From: Saprospiraceae bacterium
Lineage (GTDB): Bacteria > Bacteroidota > Bacteroidia > Chitinophagales > Saprospiraceae
DNA: 8,360 bases
Assembly (NCBI GenBank): GCA_020630455.1
Contig: JAHDBK010000138.1
Coordinates: forward strand, 1 to 8,360
Direction: 5' to 3'
Below, piece after piece: positions 1 through 6,862 of this stretch; positions within the stretch are counted from its first letter, which is position 1; every line of letters begins with the position of its first letter. Position numbers and translations under genes: made by a program. The notes under the pieces are model-generated. The model was not told the origin of the DNA and did no database searches. It saw only the letters and a list, made by a program, of their open reading frames with translations.

Positions 1-786
1 AAAGCAATACTGAATATTATTATTCCAATAGGAATTATACTAATGCTATATTTCAATCATTTGGGTATTCAAAATATGATATATCAAAATCTACAAATTC
101 AATTATTTCCTGCCTTGCAAAATGAAATAGAAATTACTACTGATAATAGATTTTTTATTTTATTTAAATTGTTAGAATACCTCATTGTTCCTATATTTTT
201 ATTCATAATAGCATTATTATTTTATAAAAAAAATAATATTAATCAAGTAAAAAATAAAGAATATTCTTTATTTTTTATCATAATTGGACTGTCTGCATCA
301 ATACCATTAATAATGACATTAAAACAAAGAGGATTCTATTTAATGCCTTCTATTTCATTTTTTGTTTTGGGCATTAGTATATTCATTTTACCTTTTTTGA
401 AACATTATTTATCCAAAATTTCAAGAAAAACAAGGTTTACTATTGAGGTAGTAGGTATTTCTGTTTTTTGTATTGTCATATTCTTCAGTTTATATAAAGC
501 AGGACAATATTCAAGAGATATGGATATGTTGAGTGATATTGAATATTTATCTTCTAAAATAGAAAAGAATATTATTATTAATACAGACCAAAGTAATAGA
601 GAAGATTGGTTGATGATAGCTTATATGAGTAGGGTAGGGAATTGGTCATTATTAGTAGATGATACGATTAAAAATGAATATTATATATTAGAAAGGAGCC
701 AACATTTACCAGACTATCTTCAAAATGAATACATAGAAACAAGTTTCCCATTGAAAAAATACAAATTATTTAAATTGAAAAGATAA
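1..786 (+). CDS. Polytopic membrane protein, C-terminal part (GT39-like, tentative); 5' end outside window
   Basis: The reading frame is open from base 1, with no stop before TAA at 784-786, so the visible 261 residues are the C-terminal part of a longer protein. The first internal ATG at 43 falls inside a hydrophobic segment and is not a convincing start. Hydrophobic segments lie at about residues 2-18, 59-74, 88-106, 112-132 and 146-165. They are followed by a soluble tail of about 95 residues, probably on the periplasmic side. The segment around LKQRGFYLMPSISFF, a basic motif then an aromatic stretch between two membrane helices, resembles the C-terminal half of Bacteroidota glycosyltransferase-39-like (Dol-P-Man mannosyltransferase-like) membrane proteins. 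That assignment is recalled family resemblance; the catalytic N-terminal loop with its acidic residues is not in view. recF follows after 21 bases on the same strand. Confidence is high that this is a real gene and low for the family. Confidence 0.75.
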   Translation, partial: KAILNIIIPIGIILMLYFNHLGIQNMIYQNLQIQLFPALQNEIEITTDNRFFILFKLLEYLIVPIFLFIIALLFYKKNNINQVKNKEYSLFFIIIGLSASIPLIMTLKQRGFYLMPSISFFVLGISIFILPFLKHYLSKISRKTRFTIEVVGISVFCIVIFFSLYKAGQYSRDMDMLSDIEYLSSKIEKNIIINTDQSNREDWLMIAYMSRVGNWSLLVDDTIKNEYYILERSQHLPDYLQNEYIETSFPLKKYKLFKLKR

Positions 787-807
787 CAAACCTTATCTTG
801 TGCTTTG

Positions 808-1914
808 ATGAAAGAATTGTATCTAGAACATATCATTTTGACTAATTTTAGAAACTATACAAATGCGCATGTCCATTTTTGTAGGGATTTGAATTGTTTG
901 GTAGGTAAAAATGGTATGGGAAAAACCAATTTGCTAGATGCCATTTACTATCTGTGTATGACTAAGAGTCGACTCAATGGTCTAGATAAATACGTGATGC
1001 ATCATGATGAATCTTTTTTGAGATTGGAGAGTACTTTTTTGAAAGACGATAGTCAACAACATATCGTTATAAAATCCCATAAAATGCAAGCCAAAGTTAT
1101 TGAAAAAAATAGAGTTCCACTCCAAAAATCTGCTGAACATATTGGCTTTTTGCCAGTAGTGATGATTATGCCAGATGACACTGATGTCATTAAAGGGGGG
1201 AGTGAAGAAAGAAGACGTTTTGTAGATAATACAATGTCTCAAATAGATGTTCAATACCTTAATGCTTTGATTAAATGTAATAAATTACTCAAGCAAAGGA
1301 ATGCTTTACTCAAACAAGAAGGACAGCACGTCAATATTGAACTTCTTAGGACTTATGACGAACAAATGTTGGCTCCCACAAATTATATTTACCAAAAAAG
1401 AAAGGAGTTTATCCATCAATTTATACCCTATTTTCAATATTATTATAAAGAAATATCCAAGGAAGCAGAAGAAGTAAATATAGAATATCATTCTCAATTA
1501 AGCACGAATTCTTTCAAGGAGCTGATGAATCAAAATCTCCAAAAAGATATTATTCTTCAACGAACTAATGGTGGTGTACACAAAGATGATTTGATTTTTG
1601 AATTAGAAAGTCATAAAATGAAGCGTTTTGCTTCTCAGGGACAGTTAAAATCGTTTGTTTTGGCATTAGGTTTAGCAAGGTTTATGATGTTGAAAGAAGC
1701 TTTAAGTGTTTATCCTATTTTATTATTAGATGATATTTTTGATAAATTGGATAGAAATAGAATCAATCAATTATTGACCTTGTTGTCTTCTTCTAATTTT
1801 GGTCAAATTTTCATAACAGATACCCAAGAAAAAAGAGTCAGAGAAATAATAGAATATTTCAAAAAAGAAACTTTTATCTTTGAAATTGATACGGCTCAAG
1901 TAAAAAAGATTTAA
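808..1914 (+). CDS. recF: DNA replication and repair protein RecF
   Basis: RecF is an SMC/ABC-type ATPase that acts with RecO and RecR to load RecA at single-strand gaps and stalled forks in the cytoplasm. The 368-residue length matches the family. The N-terminus shows the typical LxLxNFRNY strand (residues 9-17). The Walker A motif GKNGMGKT is at 33-40, the ABC signature SQGQ with following LK at 276-281, and Walker B with the D-loop at about 304-315 (ILLLDDIFDKLD). All ATPase motifs are intact. I chose ATG at 808; an in-frame TTG directly before it (805) would only add one residue, and no clear ribosome site favours either. It starts 21 bases after the membrane-protein gene and is followed after 11 bases by a hypothetical gene, so it probably sits in a longer transcript. 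In many Bacteroidota a DUF721/DciA-type gene is near recF; the next gene here does not look like one. Confidence 0.96.
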   Translation: MKELYLEHIILTNFRNYTNAHVHFCRDLNCLVGKNGMGKTNLLDAIYYLCMTKSRLNGLDKYVMHHDESFLRLESTFLKDDSQQHIVIKSHKMQAKVIEKNRVPLQKSAEHIGFLPVVMIMPDDTDVIKGGSEERRRFVDNTMSQIDVQYLNALIKCNKLLKQRNALLKQEGQHVNIELLRTYDEQMLAPTNYIYQKRKEFIHQFIPYFQYYYKEISKEAEEVNIEYHSQLSTNSFKELMNQNLQKDIILQRTNGGVHKDDLIFELESHKMKRFASQGQLKSFVLALGLARFMMLKEALSVYPILLLDDIFDKLDRNRINQLLTLLSSSNFGQIFITDTQEKRVREIIEYFKKETFIFEIDTAQVKKI

Positions 1915-1925
1915 ACATGCTCTAA

Positions 1926-2378
1926 ATGAAATATTTTAAAAACAAAGAAGAAATTCATTCTCATATTAATAATAAGAAAAAAGGGTATATGATGATAATA
2001 TATGAGAATGTAAAAGACTACGAAGGCATGGTCTTTGAATTAGGTGTTATCTATGATATTCATAAAAATCTTTACCAATTAGATTTGAAATGGATGTGTA
2101 TGGCATTGGATTTTTATAGTGATACTTTAGTGGAGAACTACTTGTATGAATTTGATGATATAAATGCTATTATAGATTATATTGATGTCAATTATAATGT
2201 ATTGATAAATCATATTCCTATTCAATTTGAAATCGATGAAAATTTATTTCCTAGTCCTTTAAAGGATAAGGAGAAAAGACCTATATTTGAAGCAAATTGG
2301 CAACGATTTCAACAAGAATTCAAATCTAATAAGTATCTTGATACTAATTTAAAACTCATTTATTCTTCTTTGGAATAA
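1926..2378 (+). CDS. Hypothetical cytoplasmic protein, acidic, 150 residues
   Basis: I do not recognise the family. The protein has no signal peptide or membrane segment and is probably cytoplasmic. The middle (about residues 60-105) is rich in Asp, Glu, Tyr and Ile and looks like alternating helices and strands. The C-terminal third begins with an FPSPLKDKEKRP turn and then a helical stretch with aromatic residues (NWQRFQQEF). The gene starts 11 bases after recF stops and continues on the same strand, so it is probably co-transcribed with recF. It holds one Cys and no evident metal or nucleotide-binding motif. It is not an obvious DciA/DUF721 protein. The start ATG at 1926 is preceded by an A-rich stretch (CTCTAA) without a Shine-Dalgarno sequence, as is usual here. 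Confidence is good that it is a gene because the frame is long, has plausible codon use and fits the tight gene spacing. Confidence 0.8.
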   Translation: MKYFKNKEEIHSHINNKKKGYMMIIYENVKDYEGMVFELGVIYDIHKNLYQLDLKWMCMALDFYSDTLVENYLYEFDDINAIIDYIDVNYNVLINHIPIQFEIDENLFPSPLKDKEKRPIFEANWQRFQQEFKSNKYLDTNLKLIYSSLE

Positions 2379-2410
2379 TACTAATTTTTTTAAATAATAA
2401 TTGTAAATTA

Positions 2411-2905
2411 ATGAGATACTTTTATTTAATACCATTTCTATTCTTATCTTGTTCTAATTCTTCATCAGTATCTAAAGATTATGAATCATTTGGAAAATAT
2501 TTTTTTGAAGCACTTAAGAATAATAATTTGGAACAATTTAGAGCTTGCTATATAACTGAAGATAAAATTATAGATGTATATAGTCAATTAGAAGAACAAA
2601 GTACTAGAACTCAAAAAAATAAAGAAAATTTAATCAATTTGTCCAAGGAATTGGATGCTAATATTAAAGTGAGATATGATAATGTAATTTCTTTATTGAA
2701 TAATAAAAATATAGATTTAAAATCTACTAAATTATTGAGTGTTATAGAAAGCCATAAAAGAGATGATGACATTTTTAAATCGTCCCTTATTCAATTGAAT
2801 ATTCAAGATAAAGGAAAAGAATATATATTAGACTTAGGTCATTGTAATTTATCGCCAAAATATGGATGGTATATTACTAGAATTAGAAATCTTAAAGAAA
2901 AATAA
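2411..2905 (+). CDS. Small lipoprotein of unknown function
   Basis: The N-terminus is a short lipoprotein signal peptide: basic start (MRYF), hydrophobic core, and LFLSC with the lipidated Cys at residue 14, followed by a Ser-rich linker (SNSSS). The mature part of about 150 residues should be attached to a membrane facing the periplasm or outside. Residues about 25-45 (FGKYFFEALKNNNLEQF) form an amphipathic helix, and the C-terminus ends in a strand with GWYITRI. That helix-first, sheet-last order is reminiscent of NTF2- or cystatin-like folds found in many small Bacteroidota lipoproteins, but I see no diagnostic motif. The middle is charged and probably helical. Its TAA stop shares a base with the ATG of the next gene (TAATG at 2903-2907), so the two are very likely co-translated. 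A 32-base gap separates it from the gene before. Confidence 0.82.
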   Translation: MRYFYLIPFLFLSCSNSSSVSKDYESFGKYFFEALKNNNLEQFRACYITEDKIIDVYSQLEEQSTRTQKNKENLINLSKELDANIKVRYDNVISLLNNKNIDLKSTKLLSVIESHKRDDDIFKSSLIQLNIQDKGKEYILDLGHCNLSPKYGWYITRIRNLKEK

Positions 2906-3780
2906 TGAAAAATTTATCTGCTATAATTGTATTATTATTTGTTTTTGGTGCTGCTGGATATATTTTATGGTATATGACTCAACCTTCTGTTTCTGAAAAT
3001 AAAGAAAATCCAAGTATAAAAGCTCAAGAAATTAATGATTGGGAAGGGTTTAAAAAGGAATTAGCTCCTAGTCTTGACAATAATTATTTAGAAACAGGAA
3101 TCTATTTATTGACTTCTAAAGAAGATAATAATAAAGTAAATAGAAAAATTTTTTCAAACAAAAATGAAGCATTTGTTGGTCAAAAAGTTGTAGGAATTAG
3201 AGGACTTAAAAGATCTTATAGTTCTGAAGGAAGGGTGACTGCTGTAACAAGTTTCCACGGAGGAAATAAAATTGTAGAAGAAGCTCGAATTAAATTAGAA
3301 TCAAATCCAAGTCTCTCAAGAATTAAATTAGCACTTGTAGTTGATAATGTTTTAATTCATGTTTTTGAAGCATTAACGAAGGATTCCAATGGAGGGGAGT
3401 ATTTTATTATGATGAATATTAAAGAAAAAGGTAATGTATCAAAAATTATAGAAAATCAAATTACTAAAGAAGTAGACCATTATCAAAAGCAACCTAAATC
3501 TGAAATTCTTGGTATTGAAATTCCTCAACTAGATGATGCTACGCTTAATAAATATATTTTAGAAGAAGTCAATATGACCCAAGAACTCATAGATATTGCA
3601 ATTTTTAGAAAAGATAAACCTATTCCTGGTAGATATATGACAGATATTATTGATTTAGAATCAAAAGCGGCAGAATATATTATTGACCATGCAAGTCAAG
3701 AAACTCAAGATGCCTATTTTGATTTCACAAAAAAATTAGATGTTAAAAGGCAATCTAAGTTAAAAGAATTAGCACAATAA
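2905..3780 (+). CDS. Membrane-anchored protein of unknown function, 291 residues
   Basis: One hydrophobic segment at about residues 4-25 (LSAIIVLLFVFGAAGYILWY) acts as an N-terminal anchor. It lacks a lipobox Cys and a clear cleavage site, so the remaining ~265 residues should face the periplasm, tethered to the inner membrane. The first part after the anchor (to about 45) is a polar linker. The body seems mixed alpha/beta, with a strand-rich stretch around VKLALVVDNVLIHVFEAL-like sequence at about 141-158. The C-terminal ~60 residues are helical and charged. I do not recognise a family or catalytic motif; the GRVTAVTSFHGGNK segment (about 109-122) is the most distinctive stretch. The start overlaps the previous stop by one base, which argues for translational coupling and a shared function with that lipoprotein. 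The next gene begins 14 bases downstream. Confidence 0.82.
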   Translation: MKNLSAIIVLLFVFGAAGYILWYMTQPSVSENKENPSIKAQEINDWEGFKKELAPSLDNNYLETGIYLLTSKEDNNKVNRKIFSNKNEAFVGQKVVGIRGLKRSYSSEGRVTAVTSFHGGNKIVEEARIKLESNPSLSRIKLALVVDNVLIHVFEALTKDSNGGEYFIMMNIKEKGNVSKIIENQITKEVDHYQKQPKSEILGIEIPQLDDATLNKYILEEVNMTQELIDIAIFRKDKPIPGRYMTDIIDLESKAAEYIIDHASQETQDAYFDFTKKLDVKRQSKLKELAQ

Positions 3781-3794
3781 ATTTTATTAAAAAA

Positions 3795-4277
3795 ATGAAA
3801 AATATATTTATTTTATTAATTAAAACTTTGATGTATTCTTGTCAAAATAATAATCCATCTCAAATCAATTCTGAAATCAGCTCTTCAGAAAAACAAGCAG
3901 TTGAAAATCTAATTTTAGCATATTTTGATGATATTTGGTCTAGTTTTGATACTACAAAAATTGAGCATTATCACAGCAAGGACTTTATCTTATTTGAACA
4001 TGGTCAAGAATGGACAAAAGAAAAAATTAAAGATTATATGCTAAAGCAATTGGAAAAAGGAGATTTGCCTACTCGTAAGAATAAAATGGACTTCTTATTT
4101 GTAGAAAAATTAGGAGATAAATTTTCTTTTGCTTATCGCAACTCTGCGAATATTACTAGAGCAGATACCCTTGTAGCAGATGTACAATGGTTAGAAAGTG
4201 GTATTGCTATTATGAATGGAAATGATTTACAATTAGAATTTTTGCATTCTACTTGGGTGCCGCCATCTGAAAATTAA
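3795..4277 (+). CDS. NTF2/SnoaL-like (DUF4440-type) putative lipoprotein
   Basis: The 160-residue protein starts with a lipoprotein-like leader ending in LMYSC, with Cys at residue 16, then an Asn/Ser-rich linker to about residue 31. The leader is imperfect: a Lys at position 10 interrupts the hydrophobic core. The rest fits the NTF2-like superfamily: a first helix (SEKQAVENLILAYFDDIWS) with a following 'IEHYHSKDFILFEHG' segment, a helix after WTKEKI, and a four-strand C-terminal sheet ending LEFLHSTWVPP, where the LHST motif is typical of DUF4440/SnoaL-like Bacteroidota proteins. Members of this fold bind small ligands or catalyse isomerase-type reactions, but many are non-catalytic, so no reaction is assigned. 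The start ATG at 3795 follows a run of A residues. It closes the forward-strand gene series and faces the reverse-strand acetate kinase gene across a 54-base gap. Confidence 0.82.
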   Translation: MKNIFILLIKTLMYSCQNNNPSQINSEISSSEKQAVENLILAYFDDIWSSFDTTKIEHYHSKDFILFEHGQEWTKEKIKDYMLKQLEKGDLPTRKNKMDFLFVEKLGDKFSFAYRNSANITRADTLVADVQWLESGIAIMNGNDLQLEFLHSTWVPPSEN

Positions 4278-4280
4278 ATT

Positions 4281-4309
4281 TCAAGAAATAATAAATAAAT
4301 TTCTCTTGA
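4281..4309. terminator. Possible convergent terminator hairpin (weak, AT-rich)
   Basis: TCAAGAAAT at 4281-4289 pairs with ATTTCTCTTGA at 4299-4309 with a two-base bulge and a loop of nine bases. The site lies between two convergent stop codons (4275-4277 forward, 4332-4334 reverse). A second small stem, ACTAC at 4309-4313 with GTAGT at 4324-4328, follows and is itself followed on the forward strand by a T-rich stretch (4328-4346), so the forward terminator could use that stem instead. Both stems are weak and GC-poor, so this is a positional inference. Confidence 0.35.
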
Positions 4310-4331
4310 CTACTCTGAATGTGGTAGTTTA

Positions 4332-6140
4332 TTATTTTAATTTTCTTCTACTCAATCTAGCTTCACTATCAGTTGAAAGTAGAACGCCTGTTGCTCCTCT
4401 TTGGATTTCAGCAGCATTGCCTTCATCAGTGTCAATATGCATTTCCAATTTATATTTTGGAGATACACGAATGAGGACATTCCCAAATGTGAGGCTGCGT
4501 TCTTCGCTATTAATTTTTACATCTACGATATCTCTATCTTCTACTCCAAAAATTTCAGCATCTTTTGGAGTCATGTGAATGTGCCTCCAAGCACAGATGA
4601 CTCCTTCTTTCATTTCTACTTTTCCCATAGGACCTTCTAATATACAGCCTGGCGTGTTTTCTGTTTTTCCAGATTCACGAATTGGAGCATCAATACCCAA
4701 GAAAAATTCATCTGTTCTTGAAATTTCTAACTGGTCTTTGCTTCTGACTGGTCCTAAAATTCGAACCGTTTCGAAGGTGTTTTTAGGACCTATAACTTTA
4801 ACTGTTTCATTAGCAGCAAATTGATTAGGCTGAGATAAGGGTTTCTTTTCGGTTAATTCATAGCCTTTTCCAAATAATTTTTCTAAGGTTTCTTGAGAAA
4901 GGTGTATATGTCTAGCAGAAATAGCAACAGGAATCGCAGGTATAGGATTGATTTCTTTATGATTATTCACTAAAGTTGCAGTTTGGCGAGCAATGGACAA
5001 TTGTTCATCCGTTTTTATGGCTAATAATTTTACCTTACTATGATTCCAAGAAAATTCAGCAATTGGTTGATTAATACTTAAAGCAACATCATGGTTTTTA
5101 TCTTCATTTATTATCGCTCCTAAATAATCCAAACGTTGAGTACATCTGTGCCTTATCATAGGACTGTTTTCACCAATTCCTCCCGTAAAAACAATGACGT
5201 CAACTCCTCCCATTACTGCTGAATAAGCACCTATGTATTTTCTTAATCGATGAGCAAATACTTGTATAGCTAATCTACATGCATCATCTCCTTCAGAAGC
5301 TCTAGCAATAATGTCCCTCATATCTGAAGAACCTTCACTCAAGCCTTTTAACCCACTTTCTTTATTCAAAAGTTTATCTAATTCTTTTAATGACAAACCT
5401 TCTTTTTGTTGTAAATATGTCAAAATTCCAGCATCAATATCTCCACTTCTAGTTCCCATTACAAGTCCCTCTAAAGGGGTCATGCCCATACTTGTTTCTA
5501 CACTTCTCCCATATTCAATTGCAGCAATACTACATCCATTACCTAAATGACAAGTAATTATTCTTAAATCTTCTATATCAGATGAAAGGTATTGAGCAGC
5601 TTCTTTTGCAACATACTCATGACTGGTACCATGAAACCCATAACGCTGTATATGATATTTTTGACTTATAGAATGGGGGAGTGCATAAGTTTTTGCTCTT
5701 CTTGGTAATGTATTGTGAAAGGCAGTATCAAAAACAGCTACGTGAGGAATTTCTTTAAAGTACTTTTTAGCAATTTGTATTCCTTTTAAGTTGATTGGAT
5801 TGTGAAGTGGAGCTAAATCACTTAGGTCATCAATTATTTTTTCAACTTCCTCATTTATTAAAGTGGCTTCATCAAAATGAGTTCCACCATGCACTACTCT
5901 ATGTCCAACGGCTAGAATATTAATGTGTTTAATTTTATTAATGAATATAGGAAAAGCTTCATTAAGCACATCAATATGACCCTTGCTCTTTAAGTTTATT
6001 TTCTCATTATCATCAAATAAAATACTAGGATGTTCTAGTATTCTTTCAATATTCATAAAAGCCAAACGCTTACCGTTTTGACTATTAATGACCTCAATTT
6101 TAGCAGAAGAACTTCCACAATTGATGATGAGTAAATTCAT
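4332..6140 (-). CDS. ackA-pduL: Fused acetate kinase and PduL-type phosphate acyltransferase
   Basis: This 602-residue cytoplasmic protein joins two consecutive enzymes of acetate metabolism. Residues 1 to about 390 are a complete acetate kinase (acetyl phosphate + ADP to acetate + ATP): the INCGSSSAK motif with Asn7, GHRVVHGG with Arg81, FDTAFH with Asp138, RYGFHGTSH with His170 and His174, HLGNG at 198-202, MGTRSGDID with Arg231, FTGGIGENS at 318-326, and TDEQLSIART-like C-terminus with Glu379. Residues about 401-590 are a complete PduL phosphotransacylase (acetyl-CoA or propionyl-CoA + phosphate to acyl phosphate + CoA): ARHIHLS (His411, His413), GPVRSKDQLEIS, a GIDAPIRESG segment, WRHIHMTP (His520, His522) and LEMHIDTDEGNAA (His568). 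These His residues match the zinc-binding positions of the family. The linker (about 391-400) is short and there is no N-terminal encapsulation peptide on the PduL part. The frame is continuous with no stop or shift, and the only ATG that retains the acetate kinase motif is at 6138-6140. The FKBP gene lies 65 bases upstream on the same strand; an operon is possible. Confidence 0.95.
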   Translation of the reverse strand: MNLLIINCGSSSAKIEVINSQNGKRLAFMNIERILEHPSILFDDNEKINLKSKGHIDVLNEAFPIFINKIKHINILAVGHRVVHGGTHFDEATLINEEVEKIIDDLSDLAPLHNPINLKGIQIAKKYFKEIPHVAVFDTAFHNTLPRRAKTYALPHSISQKYHIQRYGFHGTSHEYVAKEAAQYLSSDIEDLRIITCHLGNGCSIAAIEYGRSVETSMGMTPLEGLVMGTRSGDIDAGILTYLQQKEGLSLKELDKLLNKESGLKGLSEGSSDMRDIIARASEGDDACRLAIQVFAHRLRKYIGAYSAVMGGVDVIVFTGGIGENSPMIRHRCTQRLDYLGAIINEDKNHDVALSINQPIAEFSWNHSKVKLLAIKTDEQLSIARQTATLVNNHKEINPIPAIPVAISARHIHLSQETLEKLFGKGYELTEKKPLSQPNQFAANETVKVIGPKNTFETVRILGPVRSKDQLEISRTDEFFLGIDAPIRESGKTENTPGCILEGPMGKVEMKEGVICAWRHIHMTPKDAEIFGVEDRDIVDVKINSEERSLTFGNVLIRVSPKYKLEMHIDTDEGNAAEIQRGATGVLLSTDSEARLSRRKLK

Positions 6141-6205
6141 TTTGTTTTTTGATTATATATCTAAAAATATTATTTGAGAATAAAAGAGTTTATAAAATGC
6201 CTCTA

Positions 6206-6700
6206 TTATTCTATACAGTTGCTAATACATCCCACAAGTTCAATGTTGAAATGTAAAATAGAACCTGCTTCAATAACTACACCGGTACTTCCTGTTCTGT
6301 CTTGGAAATCTCCATAAGCTAAAGCAGATGGTATGTAAATATCTGCAATGTCCTTATCTGTAAAATATGGGAGTGCAATTCTCCATCCTTCAATTGTACT
6401 TGTTAAACTAAGTTGTGTTTCACTTCCCCAAGTACTATCAAATACATCACCACTTAATAAATAGCCAGTGTATTTGATATTTACAGTAGAAAATGATTGT
6501 GGACTTCTTGTAGTAGTAGTATCTTTTGTAAATACAATAAATACCCCTTCATCCGTTTCAATTGCTTGGTCTAGTGTGCCTTGTTCTGTCAAATGTTGTT
6601 TTATCTCTTCTTTTTCAGCTTTAATAGTATTATTCTCACAAGAAAAAGTAATGAATGCGATGATAGTAAGAGTGAATATTAATAATAAATTTTTATTCAT
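6206..6700 (-). CDS. FKBP-type peptidyl-prolyl cis-trans isomerase lipoprotein
   Basis: A 164-residue protein with a lipoprotein signal peptide: MNKN, hydrophobic core, ITFSC with lipidated Cys21. It should act as a prolyl isomerase or folding helper at a membrane facing the periplasm. After a charged linker (about 22-65) comes a single FKBP domain at about 70-157. The residues that line the FKBP pocket are visible: Tyr77 in IKYTGYLLSGDVFDST, Phe87 and Asp88, Ile103 and Trp106 in IEGWRIAL, Tyr129 in PSALAYG and Phe151 in HFNIELV. It therefore looks catalytically intact. Two Cys near the end (158 and 162) might form a disulfide or bind metal; this is speculation. The short form with one domain and no dimerisation region resembles many Bacteroidota FKBP lipoproteins. 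It is transcribed away from the TlpA-like gene and possibly continues into the acetate kinase gene. Confidence 0.94.
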   Translation of the reverse strand: MNKNLLLIFTLTIIAFITFSCENNTIKAEKEEIKQHLTEQGTLDQAIETDEGVFIVFTKDTTTTRSPQSFSTVNIKYTGYLLSGDVFDSTWGSETQLSLTSTIEGWRIALPYFTDKDIADIYIPSALAYGDFQDRTGSTGVVIEAGSILHFNIELVGCISNCIE

Positions 6701-6727
6701 GATTTTGATTTATTTTAAAATGAAGTG

Positions 6728-6735
6728 CAAAGGTA
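6728..6735 (-). promoter_or_regulatory. Bacteroidota-type -7 promoter element for the FKBP gene
   Basis: Read on the reverse strand the bases are TACCTTTG, a perfect match to the TAnnTTTG -7 consensus of Bacteroidota primary sigma factor promoters. A start site a few bases downstream would leave a leader of about 22 bases before the ATG at 6698-6700. The -33 partner is not ideal: reverse-strand TTTG at 6763-6766 is about 27 bases away, longer than the usual 19-21. Experimental support is lacking. Confidence 0.6.
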
Positions 6736-6753
6736 AATAAAAAGCTTTCTTTA

Positions 6754-6772
6754 TAAGAATTTCAAATTCTTA
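6754..6772. repeat. Perfect 19-bp palindrome between divergent promoters (operator-like)
   Basis: TAAGAATTTCAAATTCTTA reads the same on both strands around a single central C, with nine-base arms. It lies between the reverse -7 element at 6728-6735 and the forward promoter near 6798-6829, about where a regulator of the FKBP promoter would bind (roughly the -33 zone of the reverse promoter). The dyad could be a binding site for a dimeric regulator. No regulator gene is in view, so the role is inferred from symmetry and place. An RNA hairpin role is unlikely because it falls upstream of both predicted start sites. Confidence 0.45.
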
Positions 6773-6788
6773 AATTTTTCTTATTGTT

Positions 6789-6804
6789 AATTGAATAATT
6801 GAAT
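6789..6804. repeat. Tandem 8-bp direct repeat AATTGAAT x2
   Basis: AATTGAAT occurs at 6789-6796 and again directly adjoining at 6797-6804. It overlaps the -33 region (TTG at 6799-6801) of the predicted promoter of the TlpA-like gene. It may be a regulator half-site pair or a chance feature of AT-rich DNA. Confidence 0.4.
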
Positions 6805-6829
6805 TTTTAATAATATATATCCATCTTTG
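6798..6829 (+). promoter_or_regulatory. Predicted Bacteroidota-type promoter of the TlpA-like gene
   Basis: CATCTTTG at 6822-6829 matches the TAnnTTTG -7 element except for its first base. AATTG ending at 6801 can serve as the -33 element with a spacer of 20 bases, the usual distance. The start of transcription would then fall around 6834-6837, at or just after the ATG at 6833. This placement supports the downstream ATG at 6863 as the real start codon, with a leader of about 25-30 bases. Confidence 0.55.
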
Positions 6830-6862
6830 TAGATGAATTTTTTAAAATTAAATTGTAGCATT

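Noticed and set aside
43..45. ATG at 43 as the start of the first gene
   Set aside because: The frame is open to base 1 and the ATG lies inside a hydrophobic helix, so the gene most likely begins before the window.
805..807. TTG as the start codon of recF
   Set aside because: It directly precedes an ATG in the same frame; ATG is the more usual start and nothing upstream favours TTG.
982..1497. Reverse-strand open frames of 63 and 90 codons within recF
   Set aside because: They are antisense shadows of a clear recF with intact ATPase motifs; one is merely hydrophobic and low in complexity.
4306..5550. Several forward-strand open frames of 79-90 codons within the acetate kinase-PduL gene
   Set aside because: They lie antisense to a frame with full conserved motifs of two enzymes, show no recognisable family and have no promoter-like signal of their own.
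6162..6169. Reverse-strand TATTTTTA as a -7 element for the acetate kinase gene
   Set aside because: It misses the final G of TAnnTTTG, has no good -33 partner, and such A/T runs are expected by chance here; co-transcription with the FKBP gene is equally possible.
6468..6740. Forward-strand 90-codon frame opposite the FKBP gene
   Set aside because: It is antisense to a complete FKBP domain and runs through that gene's promoter; no family resemblance.
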